DNA from: Comamonas fluminis
GTDB lineage: Bacteria > Pseudomonadota > Gammaproteobacteria > Burkholderiales > Burkholderiaceae_C
Length of the DNA: 64,000 bases
Direction of reading: 5' to 3'
NCBI RefSeq assembly: GCF_019186805.1
Contig: NZ_CP066783.1
Coordinates: 2,307,501-2,371,500 of the forward strand
Positions 34,201 to 41,969 of the stretch are shown here, one piece after another. Each line of letters opens with the position of its first letter. The first letter of the stretch is position 1. The notes beneath the pieces are model-generated. The model had not been told where the DNA came from. It ran no database searches and saw only the letters and a list, made by a program, of their open reading frames with translations. The position numbers and the translations under genes are program-made.

Positions 34201-37200
34201 GGGGCTAGCGTTGCGGGCTCGACACCAGCCGGTGAAGTGTCGGTTGGTGTGGCCGGTGGTGAGCGTCGCATTACCAACTTGGCCGCAGGCTCGACACCAA
34301 CGGATGCTGTCAATGTGTCTCAGTTGAGGAGGGTAGCGGATCTGGCCGGCGCCGGCTGGAACATTGGTGCCAACGGTGAAGCTACCGGTGCCAACGTCGC
34401 TCCCGGTGCCAAGGTGGACTTCAGCTCCTCCAACGGCAACCTGACCGTGACGCGCGCTGGCACGGACATCAAGGTCGGTTTGGCCAATAACATTAACCTG
34501 GGTACCGCTGGCAGCGTCACCACGGGCAATACCGTGCAGAACAACAACGGCGTCACGGTCACCAACGGCTCCAATGTGAGCACTGTCACTAGTGCTGGCA
34601 CCAGCGTGACCGATGGCACCAGCACCACCGCTACAACGGCTGCGGGCACCACGGTGACCAATGGCACCAACGTCAGCACCCTGGGTGCGGGCACCGCCAG
34701 CGTCACCAACGGCACGCAAACCACCGTGATCAACCCCGGCTCGGTTGTGGTGGGTCAGGGCGGTGCAACGCCTGTCACCATCAGCGCTACCACGGGTGAT
34801 GTGACAGGTCTGACCAACAAGACGCTGACCGGCACAGGCTTTGGTACCGCAGGCCGTGCTGCAACTGAAGAGCAGTTGAGCCTGGTCAACCAGAAGGCAA
34901 ACGCTGGCTGGAACATTGGTGCCAACGGTGAAGCCACTGGTGCCAACGTTGCTCCCGGTGCCAAGGTGGACTTCAGCTCCTCCAACGGCAACCTGACCGT
35001 GACGCGCACTGGCACGGACATCAAGGTCGATCTGGCCAATGCACTGGATCTGGGGACTGCTGGCAGCGTCACCACAGGCAACACCGTGCAGGACACCAAT
35101 GGCGTCAAGGTGACCAACGGCACCAACGTCAGCACCATCACAAGCGCTGGCACCAGCGTGACCGATGGCACCAGCACCACCGCAACGACGGCTGCGGGCA
35201 CCACGGTGACCAATGGCTCCAACGTCAGCACCCTGGGTGCGGGCACCGCCAGCGTCACCAACGGCACGCAAACCACCGTGATCAACCCCGGCTCGGTTGT
35301 GGTGGGTCAGGGCGGTGCAACGCCTGTCACCATCAGCGCCACCACGGGTGATGTGACAGGTCTGACCAACAAGACGCTGACCGGCACAGGCTTTGGTAAC
35401 GCAGGCCGTGCTGCAACTGAAGAGCAGTTGAGCCTGGTCAACCAGAAGGCAAACGCTGGCTGGAACATTGGTGCCAACGGTGAAGCCACTGGTGCCAACG
35501 TTGCTCCCGGTGCCAAGGTGGACTTCAGCTCCTCCAACGGCAACCTGACCGTGACGCGCACTGGCACGGACATCAAGGTCGATCTGGCCAATGCACTGGA
35601 TCTGGGGACTGCTGGCAGCGTCACCACGGGCAACACCGTGCAGGACACCAATGGCGTCAAGGTGACCAACGGCACCAACGTCAGCACCATCACCAGCGCT
35701 GGCACCAGCGTGACCGATGGCACCAGCACCACCGCTACAACGGCTGCGGGCACCACCGTGACCAATGGCACCAACGTCAGCAGCATCACCAGCGCTGGCA
35801 CCAGCGTGACCGACGGCACCAGCACCACCGCTACAACGGCTGCAGGCACCACGGTGACCAATGGCACCAACGTCAGCACCCTGGGTGCGGGCACCGCCAG
35901 CGTCACCAACGGCACGCAAACCACCGTGATCAACCCCGGCTCTGTCGTGGTGGGTCAGGGCGGTGCAGCGCCTGTCACCATCAACGCCACCACGGGTGAT
36001 GTGACGGGTCTGACCAACAAGACGCTGACCGGCACAGGCTTCGGCACCGCAGGCCGTGCAGCGACTGAAGAGCAACTGAGCCTGGTCAACCAGAAGGCAA
36101 ACGCGGGCTGGAACATTGGTGCCAACGGCGAAGCCACCGGTGCCAACGTCGCTCCCGGTGCCAAGGTGGACTTCAGCTCCTCCAACAGCAACCTGACCGT
36201 GGCTCGTAACGGCACGGACATCAAGGTCGATCTGGCCAACACGCTGGATCTGGGAACTGCTGGCAGTGTCACCACGGGCAATACCGTGCAGGACACCAAT
36301 GGCGTCAAGGTTGCCAACGGCACCAACGTCAGCACCATCACAAGCGCTGGCACCAGCGTGACCGATGGCACCAGCACCACCGCTACAACGGCTGCGGGTA
36401 CGACCGTGACCAACGGCGCTAACGTCAGCACTATCACCAGCGCTGGCACCACCGTGACCGACGGCACCAGCACCACCGCTACAACGGCTGCGGGCACGAC
36501 CGTGACCAATGGCTCCAACGTCAGCACCCTGGGTGCGGGCACCGCCAGCGTTACCAACGGCACGCAAACCACCGTGATCAACCCCGGCTCTGTCGTGGTG
36601 GGTCAGGGCGGTGCAGCGCCTGTCACCATCAACGCCAATACCGGCGAAGTGACAGGCCTGACCAACAAGACGCTGACAGGTGCAGGGTTTGCAACAGCAG
36701 GTCGTGCCGCGACTGAAGAGCAGTTGGCTCAACTGGCAAGTGACACCAAAGCAGCTGAGACTCATTACTACAGCACGAGCGATGGTGGTCAGCGAGGCAG
36801 CAACTATGCCAACCAAGGCGCGGTAGCTGGTACCAAGGGCTCGCTGGCGGCTGGTGTCAATGCCTCGGCAAAGGCTGATGGCGCTGTGGCTCTGGGTGAT
36901 GCCTCGGCCGAAGAGCAAGACTCTGTTGCGATTGGCATGGGCGCCAAGGCGACGGACAAGAGCAGCGTTGCTCTGGGCGCTGGTTCGACCACGCAGGCGG
37001 CGCGCACTATCGCTAGCGATAGCACGACGGTTCCAGGCGCAACTCTGGCGTTTGCGGGTGCGACCAATGTGCTGGGTGTGGTGAGTGTTGGCAGCGCAAC
37101 TGGCGGAACACGCCAGATCGTGAATGTGGCACCAGGTCAAATCTCGGCAACCAGCACCGACGCCATCAATGGCAGCCAGTTGTTTGCGGTGGCCAAGGGC

Positions 37201-38004
37201 TTGAACGACCGCATTGATAACATCCCCGCTGGCTCCGGCACCGTTGGACCTGCAGGCCCTCAAGGTCCTAAGGGGGACAAGGGTGATCCAGGTCCAGCGG
37301 GCCCAGAAGGCAAGCCAGGAACTGGCACTGGTTCGGGCAGCCAGTGGATTGATGGCAATGTGGCCAACTTCACTGCACCGAGTGTCACAGGCTCTGAGTC
37401 CTTGGCAGCCGGTAGCGGCTCGCAGGCAACTGGCAGTAACTCCACCGCCATCGGCAACGGGGCTATTGCTACGGGCAGCAACTCAGTGGCTATGGGTCAG
37501 GGTTCTACTGCTTCGGGCAATGGTGCAACGGCTCTGGGTCAGGGCGCGATGGCAACCGGCAGCAACTCTGTGGCCATCGGCAATAACTCCAACGATGCTG
37601 GGCGCGCCAATGTAGTGTCTATGGGGTCCACCGGTGCTGAGCGTCAGATCACGAATGTTGCAGCGGGTACAGAAGGGACAGATGCCGTGAATCTGAACCA
37701 GCTCAACCAGATGGGCGCGCAGATCAACAACCAGTTTGGCAATCTGCAGCACCAGATCGATGTCAACCGCCGTGAAGCGAATGCGGGCACTGCTGGCGCG
37801 ATGGCCATGGCTGGCATGCCTCAGGCCTACCAGCCCGGCAAGAACATGGTGGCAGCCGGTGCGGCTACCTACCGTGGCGAAACAGCGCTGGCGGTCGGCA
37901 TGTCCCGTATTTCGGACAATGGCCGCTGGGTGACCAAGTTCACAGGCTCTGCCAACTCGCGTGGTCAGGTCGGTGTGTCGGTCGGTGCTGGCTATCAGTG
38001 GTAA
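28255..38004 (+). CDS. Giant trimeric autotransporter adhesin (YadA-like)
   Basis: The predicted 3249-residue protein is a type Vc secreted adhesin. It begins with an extended signal peptide (MNRSYRTIWNESLGAWVAAS) and a hydrophobic core cleaved near Ala58. A long passenger follows with many YadA-type head repeats (AIGxxAxAxGxxSVAxG) up to about residue 2030 and neck/connector motifs ending DAVNxxQL at about residues 1069, 1429, 2003, 2952 and 3128. Residues about 2033-2830 are four near-identical stalk modules. A collagen-like Gly-x-y stretch lies at about 2998-3022. The last 70 residues, from GTAGAMAMAGMPQAYQPG to SVGAGYQW, are the YadA membrane anchor with a terminal aromatic. GGAGG lies before the ATG at 28255. 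Such proteins mediate attachment and biofilm; the ligand is unknown. Confidence 0.95.
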   Translation: MNRSYRTIWNESLGAWVAASETTKAKGKKSSSALLSKAAAPFGVAMLAVFGGPGAMAAVWNDQATGTVCGIPDNQPGALWVCQVPNQKGGFSTISGVGTVTTQWGTPAPDMSAITPFAVDQGKDAIALGNMNTFAAGDNAVAIGAGAQAVGASSVALGDSAYVDAQQAIAIGSGAMVATKATGFNSNGDASIAHSDASTAVGPGAYVYAEAASDPSLKGLGTADASASTALGVSSRVIADGAGFSALAGQSTALGGGAVVAVAHDANATAEGSLALGPRASVQAIASGSAGGDILANAQRSIAIGNGASVGAINKDQQYYSTAEDAIAIGTNAQAVAAGNINSVARSIVVGRNATANGEDSIALGTDAGVGGATDPNISTGDNIAIGAGSGGQVNGSGNLSMGRLAGYGVTGQNNLALGQQAGNDVEGNRNIAQGYQSGQTLRGIGTNPALDNVAVGSYSGQNVTGDENVGIGKNATSQSFGSYNVGVGSQAAFNTTGNSNSAVGHDAGSYTTGNFNSALGFSAGTGTKGDYNLAAGYAAGDSTNGTGNILMGLGAGSQTTGNGNVSIGAGAGVSTATVNDAIRIGTAAGTSVLGIQAMHATDPSGAPAAILARMDRFVVPLLGQSALDINNKIVAGEYVYLNGALVDAADTSKVIMTAAQGQQLQDYLTNSSSGERSISVGRLSQGEGVDSVALGTASYAASANAVAIGSSTQALGANSMAVGNSAVSKGENAIALGNKTHADYWSIAIGAEANAIGNNGGAIAIGNRANAMSDPIANTAIAIGDDSYARHSGVAIGRNAQAPQNGAVAIGWGANTTGAASGVAIGDRASAVGNNAIAIGGNADQTATVAAGSGAFAAGSGANATGTGAVAVGGLGGTAGGSIASSDHAVAIGAMAQATGSGAMALGGNLAAPSLAQGANSFAAGTGAVAARDDAVALGHTAKALGANSIAIGRDAVATGSVALGAAALAGNGGTALGDGAVGTYMNGTTTAGTVAGTAVGQNAVADVSGATALGTGAQATAANSVAVGAGSKADGATFTTAAYAPAGATVAGSASTAEVSVGSAGNERRITNVAAGGAPTDAVNVSQLKAAQAAATTHFYSVKSTNQYAGNYLNDGAQGLNSLAAGVNASVNAKSEDSVAIGSNSSVKDSNKSLAIGYNSSVTGNGLLSYDNGIAIGNGNNLATSGNAAAIGNFNSIDGSAVSYVLGASNTLKNAGGSNVVGSGNTLSDLTKGNSNVMGANNTLTNAGVTSVNGGWNTISNQDGSVVMGSFNTLNGDVNSDGSAASIANSVVGYGNRVGKSRNAAVVGRSNIVGDGGIGNVALGNSITVGDNLKFTVAIGQQAASASSNAIAIGTIASASGANAVAMGLGTKATVADSVALGFGSNASAAAGQAGYVPANANGAQSAAVTATTSTLGAVAVGDASRNRLRQITGVAAGTADSDAVNIAQLKAVQGHYYSVNSTSQAAGSNYLNDGATGVDSLAAGVSSIAAGNAATAVGSRSNAYGTSSVAIGDQAVAGDSGVAIGSKRSVAATTAFAQSIAIGSGARTWGSDAISMGTYSNAGAGSISLGYSADSSQANTIAIGNNAYSGVEAVQIGSSSVGAQGGFRGAFRRGTTLIGTEAASQSLYSTIIGNHSQLLANQYAKSGGIFGLGQFAAQGAFSSALGAYNTIGNNTSTNAYNSVAVTVVGSANDVQDSNGVFVNGYGNTVKNSYKGQIDLTGVGDVNSSSIATLVKNPNTQLGQVGVIGAGNTVDGANNSFLVGMRSTLTTADKVSAQGFNLNVSNATNTFLAGADNTVSNTSNVFAAGSNSSINKASNVLALGNNQVIGSASTTATNSILLGDRIQFANTANATDAVAVGGDAKVASGAVAVGNKAQALGANSIAIGNGAIATGSQAFGSGALAGNGGSAFGDGAVATYLNGATTAGTVAGTAMGKNAIADVSGATALGAGAQASAVNSVALGAGSKADGSTLLQAAYGGASVAGSTPAGEVSVGVAGGERRITNLAAGSTPTDAVNVSQLRRVADLAGAGWNIGANGEATGANVAPGAKVDFSSSNGNLTVTRAGTDIKVGLANNINLGTAGSVTTGNTVQNNNGVTVTNGSNVSTVTSAGTSVTDGTSTTATTAAGTTVTNGTNVSTLGAGTASVTNGTQTTVINPGSVVVGQGGATPVTISATTGDVTGLTNKTLTGTGFGTAGRAATEEQLSLVNQKANAGWNIGANGEATGANVAPGAKVDFSSSNGNLTVTRTGTDIKVDLANALDLGTAGSVTTGNTVQDTNGVKVTNGTNVSTITSAGTSVTDGTSTTATTAAGTTVTNGSNVSTLGAGTASVTNGTQTTVINPGSVVVGQGGATPVTISATTGDVTGLTNKTLTGTGFGNAGRAATEEQLSLVNQKANAGWNIGANGEATGANVAPGAKVDFSSSNGNLTVTRTGTDIKVDLANALDLGTAGSVTTGNTVQDTNGVKVTNGTNVSTITSAGTSVTDGTSTTATTAAGTTVTNGTNVSSITSAGTSVTDGTSTTATTAAGTTVTNGTNVSTLGAGTASVTNGTQTTVINPGSVVVGQGGAAPVTINATTGDVTGLTNKTLTGTGFGTAGRAATEEQLSLVNQKANAGWNIGANGEATGANVAPGAKVDFSSSNSNLTVARNGTDIKVDLANTLDLGTAGSVTTGNTVQDTNGVKVANGTNVSTITSAGTSVTDGTSTTATTAAGTTVTNGANVSTITSAGTTVTDGTSTTATTAAGTTVTNGSNVSTLGAGTASVTNGTQTTVINPGSVVVGQGGAAPVTINANTGEVTGLTNKTLTGAGFATAGRAATEEQLAQLASDTKAAETHYYSTSDGGQRGSNYANQGAVAGTKGSLAAGVNASAKADGAVALGDASAEEQDSVAIGMGAKATDKSSVALGAGSTTQAARTIASDSTTVPGATLAFAGATNVLGVVSVGSATGGTRQIVNVAPGQISATSTDAINGSQLFAVAKGLNDRIDNIPAGSGTVGPAGPQGPKGDKGDPGPAGPEGKPGTGTGSGSQWIDGNVANFTAPSVTGSESLAAGSGSQATGSNSTAIGNGAIATGSNSVAMGQGSTASGNGATALGQGAMATGSNSVAIGNNSNDAGRANVVSMGSTGAERQITNVAAGTEGTDAVNLNQLNQMGAQINNQFGNLQHQIDVNRREANAGTAGAMAMAGMPQAYQPGKNMVAAGAATYRGETALAVGMSRISDNGRWVTKFTGSANSRGQVGVSVGAGYQW
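34351..36750 (+). repeat. Four tandem stalk modules in the adhesin gene
   Basis: Modules starting at 34351, 34903, 35455 and 36103 each encode the same AGWNIGANGEATGANVAPG opening and a GLTNKTLTG end. The first two spans are 552 bp and the third and fourth about 648 bp; the extra 96 bp is a duplicated 32-residue unit of the type NGTNVSTITSAGTSVTDG. Copies are nearly identical at the DNA level, so they are recent and can recombine. Confidence 0.9.
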
Positions 38005-38020
38005 GAGGGAGGAATTTCAA

Positions 38021-38428
38021 ATGAAACGCAAACATGTTCCCAGCCTGCTGGCAGGTGCCGTGGCGGTATCGCTGTTGATGATGCTTGGCGGTTGCGCCAG
38101 CACCATCAGCAAAGGAGTGGATGAGCAGGGGCGGGCGCAGGAAGTGATCTTCCCTGACCCGACCAAGGATGCCACCCAGCCCGAGGGCAGCTACCCCAAT
38201 AGCGAGAGTCTGAGCAAATTGCGGGTTGGCCTGACCAAGACCCAGGTGCAGCAACTGATTGGCACGCCTCACTACAAGGAGGGCTTTGGCGCCCGCGAGT
38301 GGGATTACCTGCTGCACATGCCCAGCAGCGATGTGGTCTGTCAGCTCAAGCTGATCTACAACAAGCAGATGCAGGTCGGCAGCATTCATTCCTTGCCAGC
38401 GCAATGCCTGAAGGTCAGCGGCCAATAA
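38021..38428 (+). CDS. BamE/SmpA-like lipoprotein linked to the adhesin
   Basis: The 135-residue precursor has a lipoprotein signal with lipobox MLGGC (cysteine at about residue 25). The mature part shows a SmpA/OmlA (BamE)-like pattern: LSKLRVGLTKTQVQQLIGTPHYKEGFGAREWDYLL (about residues 66-100), then a strand pair ending in a Cys-x-Leu-Lys tail. The gene starts 16 nt after the adhesin stop with its own GAGGGAGGA, so the two are surely co-transcribed. Helper lipoproteins next to trimeric autotransporters are known in other bacteria (for example SadB with SadA), and this may play a similar assembly or stability role. It is shorter than, and separate from, the housekeeping BamE. Role inferred. 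Confidence 0.75.
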   Translation: MKRKHVPSLLAGAVAVSLLMMLGGCASTISKGVDEQGRAQEVIFPDPTKDATQPEGSYPNSESLSKLRVGLTKTQVQQLIGTPHYKEGFGAREWDYLLHMPSSDVVCQLKLIYNKQMQVGSIHSLPAQCLKVSGQ

Positions 38429-38448
38429 CGGAGCTCATTGCTTCAATC

Positions 38449-38482
38449 AAACGCCCGGCGGTAATGCGCTGGGCGTTTTTTA
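38449..38482 (+). terminator. Terminator of the adhesin operon
   Basis: ACGCCCGGCG, loop GTAAT and GCGCTGGGCGTTTTTT form an imperfect GC-rich stem followed by a T run, 20 nt after the lipoprotein stop. Confidence 0.85.
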
Positions 38483-38911
38483 TTGCGGCTGCGATATGTA
38501 GCGGGCTCGATCAAGTGCCAATGCAAGCTGCACGCTGCAGGCGCTTGCGGGGCAGACCCAAGTAATAGCATCTTGGTTTCTTGATTTGACTCAAGAGATT
38601 GATGCGAGCTGGCGTGCGCCCTTCATGGCAGTGATGACTGAAATTCGTGCGCCATCTGCGATGCCAGAATGAGCGCTAGCAATAGAGCATCTTGCGAAGC
38701 ATGCTCCTGTTTTTGAGCTGCGGCGCTGGGGGAATGTCTGACAGCAGACTGAGAGCACGAGACGCTTGGAGCGCATTTCTTTTGGGTAAGATGGTTACAT
38801 GCTGTGAGAGTGGCGTTGTTTGTCTTCGTTGCTCGGGCTCAGTCGTCAGCGCAGTACTGCAACGTTGCTTTGCGCTTGATTCCTATCAATCGTCATCTTG
38901 AAAGGTTTGAT
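38483..38911. other. Intergenic region before the yqjD-like gene
   Basis: No gene is supported in these 429 nt. Short frames exist on both strands but lack good starts or family similarity. The promoter of the yqjD-like gene should lie near its end; I could not pick a convincing -35/-10 pair. Confidence 0.4.
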
Positions 38912-39223
38912 ATGTCCCGTTCTATTTCTGATACCGTCTCCAACGCCCAAGAAGATCTGGAAAAGCTGGTTGGCGATCTGCGCGGTCTGCTGTCTGCTCG
39001 CGAGCTGGACAAAGTGCCTGAAATCAGCGCACTGCGCCAACGCATTGATGACAGCATGAACGTGGTGCGCGACTCTGCTGTGCGTGCAGCTCAGGATGCC
39101 GCTCGCCAAGCACGCGACGCTGCTGACAAGGCAGACCGCTATGCTCATGATGAGCCATGGCGCGTTGCTGGTGCAGCCCTGGCTGTGGGCGCGCTGGTGG
39201 GCTTCATGCTGGGCCGTCGTTGA
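38912..39223 (+). CDS. DUF883 (YqjD/ElaB-like) membrane-anchored protein
   Basis: The 103-residue protein has the DUF883 layout: a long amphipathic helix (about residues 10-75, with heptad-like alternation in RDSAVRAAQDAARQARDAADKADRYA), then DEPWRVAGAALAVGALVGFMLGRR, in which the last 20 residues form one membrane segment ending in the family's GxLxxRR-like tail. E. coli YqjD binds ribosomes and places them at the inner membrane in stationary phase. Start at 38912 follows AAAGG. It leads a three-gene set with YqjE-like and YqjK-like proteins, as in E. coli yqjCDEK. Confidence 0.85.
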   Translation: MSRSISDTVSNAQEDLEKLVGDLRGLLSARELDKVPEISALRQRIDDSMNVVRDSAVRAAQDAARQARDAADKADRYAHDEPWRVAGAALAVGALVGFMLGRR

Positions 39224-39254
39224 TGCAAGCGGCTCAACGCCAGGACTATTGCCT

Positions 39255-39650
39255 GTGAACTGGATTTCACTACTCGGTCTTGACGCATTGCTGGCGCGCT
39301 GGCGCGCCAGCCTGAATGAAGTTGCGCTGGCTGCGGAGGATCGTGTTGATCTTGCGCAGCTGGAGTGGCAGGTGCACAAGCGCAGCCTTCAGACTTTGCT
39401 GATACTGGTGGTCGCGCTGGGTGGCCTGACAGTGGTGGTGTTGACCGTGCTGTCCATCGCACTGATGGTGCAGTTTTGGGATACCGCGCATCGCAACACG
39501 GTGGCATGGTGCCTGGCGGGTGGCTGGCTGTTGATCTGGGTGCTGGCACTCTGGCGCTTGCTGGCCGCGGTCAAGCAACTGTCTGAGCCATTCAAGCTCA
39601 CCCGCAGCGAACTCAAGGTGGATTGGAAAACTCTGAAGGAGAAGCTCTAG
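39255..39650 (+). CDS. YqjE-like phage-holin-superfamily membrane protein
   Basis: The 131-residue protein has the YqjE/DUF1469 pattern: soluble amino third (RASLNEVALAAEDRVDLAQLEWQVHKRSL), two membrane helices (TLLILVVALGGLTVVVLTVL and VAWCLAGGWLLIWVLALWRLLA) and a charged end. The family is named for similarity to phage holins, but a chromosomal lysis role is not shown. It starts with GTG at 39255 behind AGGA; no ATG in frame gives the right amino end. It starts 31 nt after the DUF883 gene and ends 1 nt before the next start codon. Confidence 0.8.
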   Translation: MNWISLLGLDALLARWRASLNEVALAAEDRVDLAQLEWQVHKRSLQTLLILVVALGGLTVVVLTVLSIALMVQFWDTAHRNTVAWCLAGGWLLIWVLALWRLLAAVKQLSEPFKLTRSELKVDWKTLKEKL

Positions 39651-39651
39651 C

Positions 39652-40023
39652 ATGAATGCTCTTCGTCAGCCGGAAACCGAAGTCACCAAGCCAGTGGGCT
39701 TTGATGCGCAGCTGTGGGAAGGTGCCACGCAAGAGCAGCAACTGGTGCTCAAGCGTATTGCCAAGCAGCGTGCACGCCTTCAAGCGCGTTCTGCGGCCCG
39801 GGCGCAGGCCTTGACGCTGCAGCAGCAGGCCAAGGGTGCAGAGCAGGTTTCGCCTGACGCGCCGCTGGCAGATCGGGCTATTGCGTTTGTGCGCCTGCAC
39901 CCGATTGCCACGGCTGTTGCGGGCGTGGCTCTGATGGCGCTTGGCCCGCGCAAGCTGATGCGCTGGGGCACGATTGCATGGCCCTGGGTCATGAAGCTGC
40001 AACAGCAGCGCAGCCGAAGCTGA
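39652..40023 (+). CDS. YqjK-like protein
   Basis: The 123-residue product is predicted from the third place in a yqjD-yqjE-yqjK-like operon. It has a basic coiled middle (VLKRIAKQRARLQARSAARAQALTLQQQAK, about 32-61) and a single hydrophobic stretch (HPIATAVAGVALMALGPRKLMRWG, about 84-107). Sequence similarity to YqjK is weak to the eye, so the name rests mainly on order and overall design. The start at 39652 overlaps the preceding stop region, suggesting coupled translation; a terminator follows. Confidence 0.6.
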   Translation: MNALRQPETEVTKPVGFDAQLWEGATQEQQLVLKRIAKQRARLQARSAARAQALTLQQQAKGAEQVSPDAPLADRAIAFVRLHPIATAVAGVALMALGPRKLMRWGTIAWPWVMKLQQQRSRS

Positions 40024-40070
40024 TTTCTGCAGATTTTTCAGCGATCGCTGTGAAATTTGCGTCAAATAAA

Positions 40071-40108
40071 ACAGCCCGTGAAGCTCAAGGCTTGCACGGG
40101 CTGTTTTT
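40071..40108 (+). terminator. Terminator after the yqjK-like gene
   Basis: AGCCCGTG (40073-40080) pairs with CACGGGCT (40095-40102) and TTTTT follows. It lies between the convergent yqjK-like gene and pyrD. Confidence 0.85.
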
Positions 40109-40130
40109 ATGTGTATTGCAATGAAGTGAA

Positions 40131-41177
40131 TCAGTGCATGTGCGCAATGGCTTGGGCGGCTTCAGTCACCAAGTCAGGGCCGCGATAGATCAGGCCGCTG
40201 TAGATTTGCACCACGTCTGCACCTGCACGAATCTTGCTGACAGCATCCGCACCGCTCAAAATGCCGCCAACGCCGATGATGGGGTAGCGGCTGCCCAGCG
40301 CAGAGCGCAATTGGCGAATGATCTGGTTGCTGGCTTCCAGCACGGGCGCGCCCGACAGGCCGCCAGTTTCTTCGGCGTGCTGCAGGCCTTTGACGGCTTC
40401 ACGGCTGATGGTGGTGTTGGTGGCAATCACACCGTCCATGCCGTGGCGCTGCAGTGTGGCGGCGATCACGCCCACTTGCTCTTCGTCCAGATCGGGGGCG
40501 ATTTTCACAAACACGGGTGTGCGCTTGCCGTGCTCGGTGGCCAGTTGCTCGCGGCGATTGGCAATGGCGCCCAGCAAGGCATCCAGCGCTTCATCGCTTT
40601 GCAGCGCCCGCAGGTTCTTGGTGTTGGGTGAGCTGATGTTCACCGTCACATAGTCTGCGTGAGGATAGACGCCATCCAGCGCCTTGATGTAGTCGCTGGT
40701 GGCTTCTTCGATAGGCGTGGTGGCGTTCTTGCCGATGTTCAAGCCTAGGAGCATGGGTGCTCCGTTGGCACGTACTTGCGAGCGGCGCACATTGGCCAGG
40801 AAGGCGTCCAGCCCTTCGTTGTTGAAACCTAGCCGATTGATCAGCGCATTTTTTTCAGGAATGCGGAACATGCGAGGCTTGGGGTTGCCAGGCTGAGGGC
40901 GGGGCGTGACGGTGCCCACTTCCACAAAGCCAAAGCCCATGGCGGCCAGCGCATCAATGCAGCGCGCATTCTTGTCCAGGCCTGCAGCCATGCCCACGCG
41001 GTTCGGAAACTTCAGGCCAGCCAGCTCAATGGGGTCGCTGACCAGCGGGCGTGCCCAGGCCTTTTGCAGCAAGGTGTTCTGGCCCTTTGCCATGAGATTC
41101 ATGGTGAAGTCGTGGGCGGCTTCGGGGTCCATGCCGAAAAGAAGTGGACGGGTCAGTGAGTAAGGAATAAGAGACAT
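40131..41177 (-). CDS. pyrD: Dihydroorotate dehydrogenase (quinone), class 2
   Basis: PyrD oxidises dihydroorotate to orotate in pyrimidine synthesis and passes electrons to the quinone pool at the inner membrane. The 348-residue length and the amino-terminal helices ([24 protein letters not shown]) mark class 2. FMN and substrate motifs include [12 protein letters not shown] (about 58-69), [12 protein letters not shown] with the catalytic Ser (about 180-191), and [12 protein letters not shown] near the end. Start at 41177 gives the usual [14 protein letters not shown]. The divergent rpiA gene starts only 34 nt away. Confidence 0.95.
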   Translation of the reverse strand: MSLIPYSLTRPLLFGMDPEAAHDFTMNLMAKGQNTLLQKAWARPLVSDPIELAGLKFPNRVGMAAGLDKNARCIDALAAMGFGFVEVGTVTPRPQPGNPKPRMFRIPEKNALINRLGFNNEGLDAFLANVRRSQVRANGAPMLLGLNIGKNATTPIEEATSDYIKALDGVYPHADYVTVNISSPNTKNLRALQSDEALDALLGAIANRREQLATEHGKRTPVFVKIAPDLDEEQVGVIAATLQRHGMDGVIATNTTISREAVKGLQHAEETGGLSGAPVLEASNQIIRQLRSALGSRYPIIGVGGILSGADAVSKIRAGADVVQIYSGLIYRGPDLVTEAAQAIAHMH

Positions 41178-41180
41178 GGA

Positions 41181-41198
41181 GATAATCGCAGGATTATC
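41181..41198. promoter_or_regulatory. Inverted repeat in the 34-nt pyrD-rpiA gap
   Basis: GATAATC (41181-41187), loop GCAG, GATTATC (41192-41198): a perfect 7-bp inverted repeat that fills half of the gap between divergent start codons. It may be an operator or overlap both ribosome sites. Confidence 0.4.
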
Positions 41199-41211
41199 TG
41201 GATTTTCCCTC

Positions 41212-41910
41212 ATGACGACATCTGCTGCACCTCTCTCTCAAGATGAACTGAAAACTTTGGTCGGACAAGCTGCCCTGCAATATGTGGTAGCTGGCGAAAT
41301 CGTGGGCGTGGGCACCGGCTCCACGGTCAACAAATTCATTGATGCACTGGCCACCATCAAGGACCAGATTCCCGGCGCAGTCTCCAGCTCCGTCGCCAGT
41401 ACCGAGCGCCTGAAGGCTCTGGGCATCAAGGTATTTGATGCCAATGAAGTGCAGCGCCTGGCGGTGTATATCGATGGTGCAGACGAGATCGACGGCCAGG
41501 GCTATATGGTCAAGGGCGGCGGTGCGGCCCTGACGCGCGAGAAGATTGTGGCGGCGCTGGCTGACCGCTTTGTCTGCATTGCCGATGAGTCCAAACTAGT
41601 GGACGCGCTGGGCAACTTTCCCTTGCCCGTGGAAGTGATTCCCATGGCAGCAGGCCAGATTGCCCGCCGTTTTGAAGCCATGGGCGCTGGTGTGACTGCC
41701 CAGATTCGCATGAAAGATGGCGCGCCGCTGGTGACGGACAACGGCCAGCACATTCTTGATGTGCGTGGCCTGAAGATTGCAGAGCCTCTGGCTTTCGAGT
41801 CTCAGGTCAACCAATGGCCTGGCGTGGTGACTGTGGGCGTGTTTGCCCATCAGAAAGCCGCAGTTTGCCTGCTGGGTACCGCAACCGGTGTGAAGACGCT
41901 GACGTACTGA
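41212..41910 (+). CDS. rpiA: Ribose-5-phosphate isomerase A
   Basis: RpiA interconverts ribose 5-phosphate and ribulose 5-phosphate in the pentose phosphate pathway. The 232-residue protein shows all family motifs: [13 protein letters not shown] (about 32-44), the catalytic-acid segment [31 protein letters not shown], and the final [10 protein letters not shown] and GVVTVGVFA. The ATG at 41212 gives a standard length; a start 12 codons upstream would overlap the pyrD start codon and is unlikely. A terminator follows. Confidence 0.95.
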   Translation: MTTSAAPLSQDELKTLVGQAALQYVVAGEIVGVGTGSTVNKFIDALATIKDQIPGAVSSSVASTERLKALGIKVFDANEVQRLAVYIDGADEIDGQGYMVKGGGAALTREKIVAALADRFVCIADESKLVDALGNFPLPVEVIPMAAGQIARRFEAMGAGVTAQIRMKDGAPLVTDNGQHILDVRGLKIAEPLAFESQVNQWPGVVTVGVFAHQKAAVCLLGTATGVKTLTY

Positions 41911-41928
41911 ACGCTTCAGACTCCAAGA

Positions 41929-41961
41929 AAAAGCCACTTGCGTTATGTAAGTGGCTTTTTT
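41929..41961 (+). terminator. Terminator after rpiA
   Basis: AAGCCACTT (41931-41939) and AAGTGGCTT (41949-41957) form a perfect stem followed by a T run. Confidence 0.9.
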
Positions 41962-41969
41962 GTTATGAA

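Noticed and set aside
34090..37263. Open frame of about 1057 codons on the minus strand opposite the adhesin stalk
   Set aside because: It mirrors the repeats of the adhesin gene exactly, so its periodicity comes from the sense strand. No ribosome site or known domain.
38591..38776. 61-codon minus-strand frame in the gap before the yqjD-like gene
   Set aside because: No ribosome site and no family similarity; codon pattern not like neighbouring genes.
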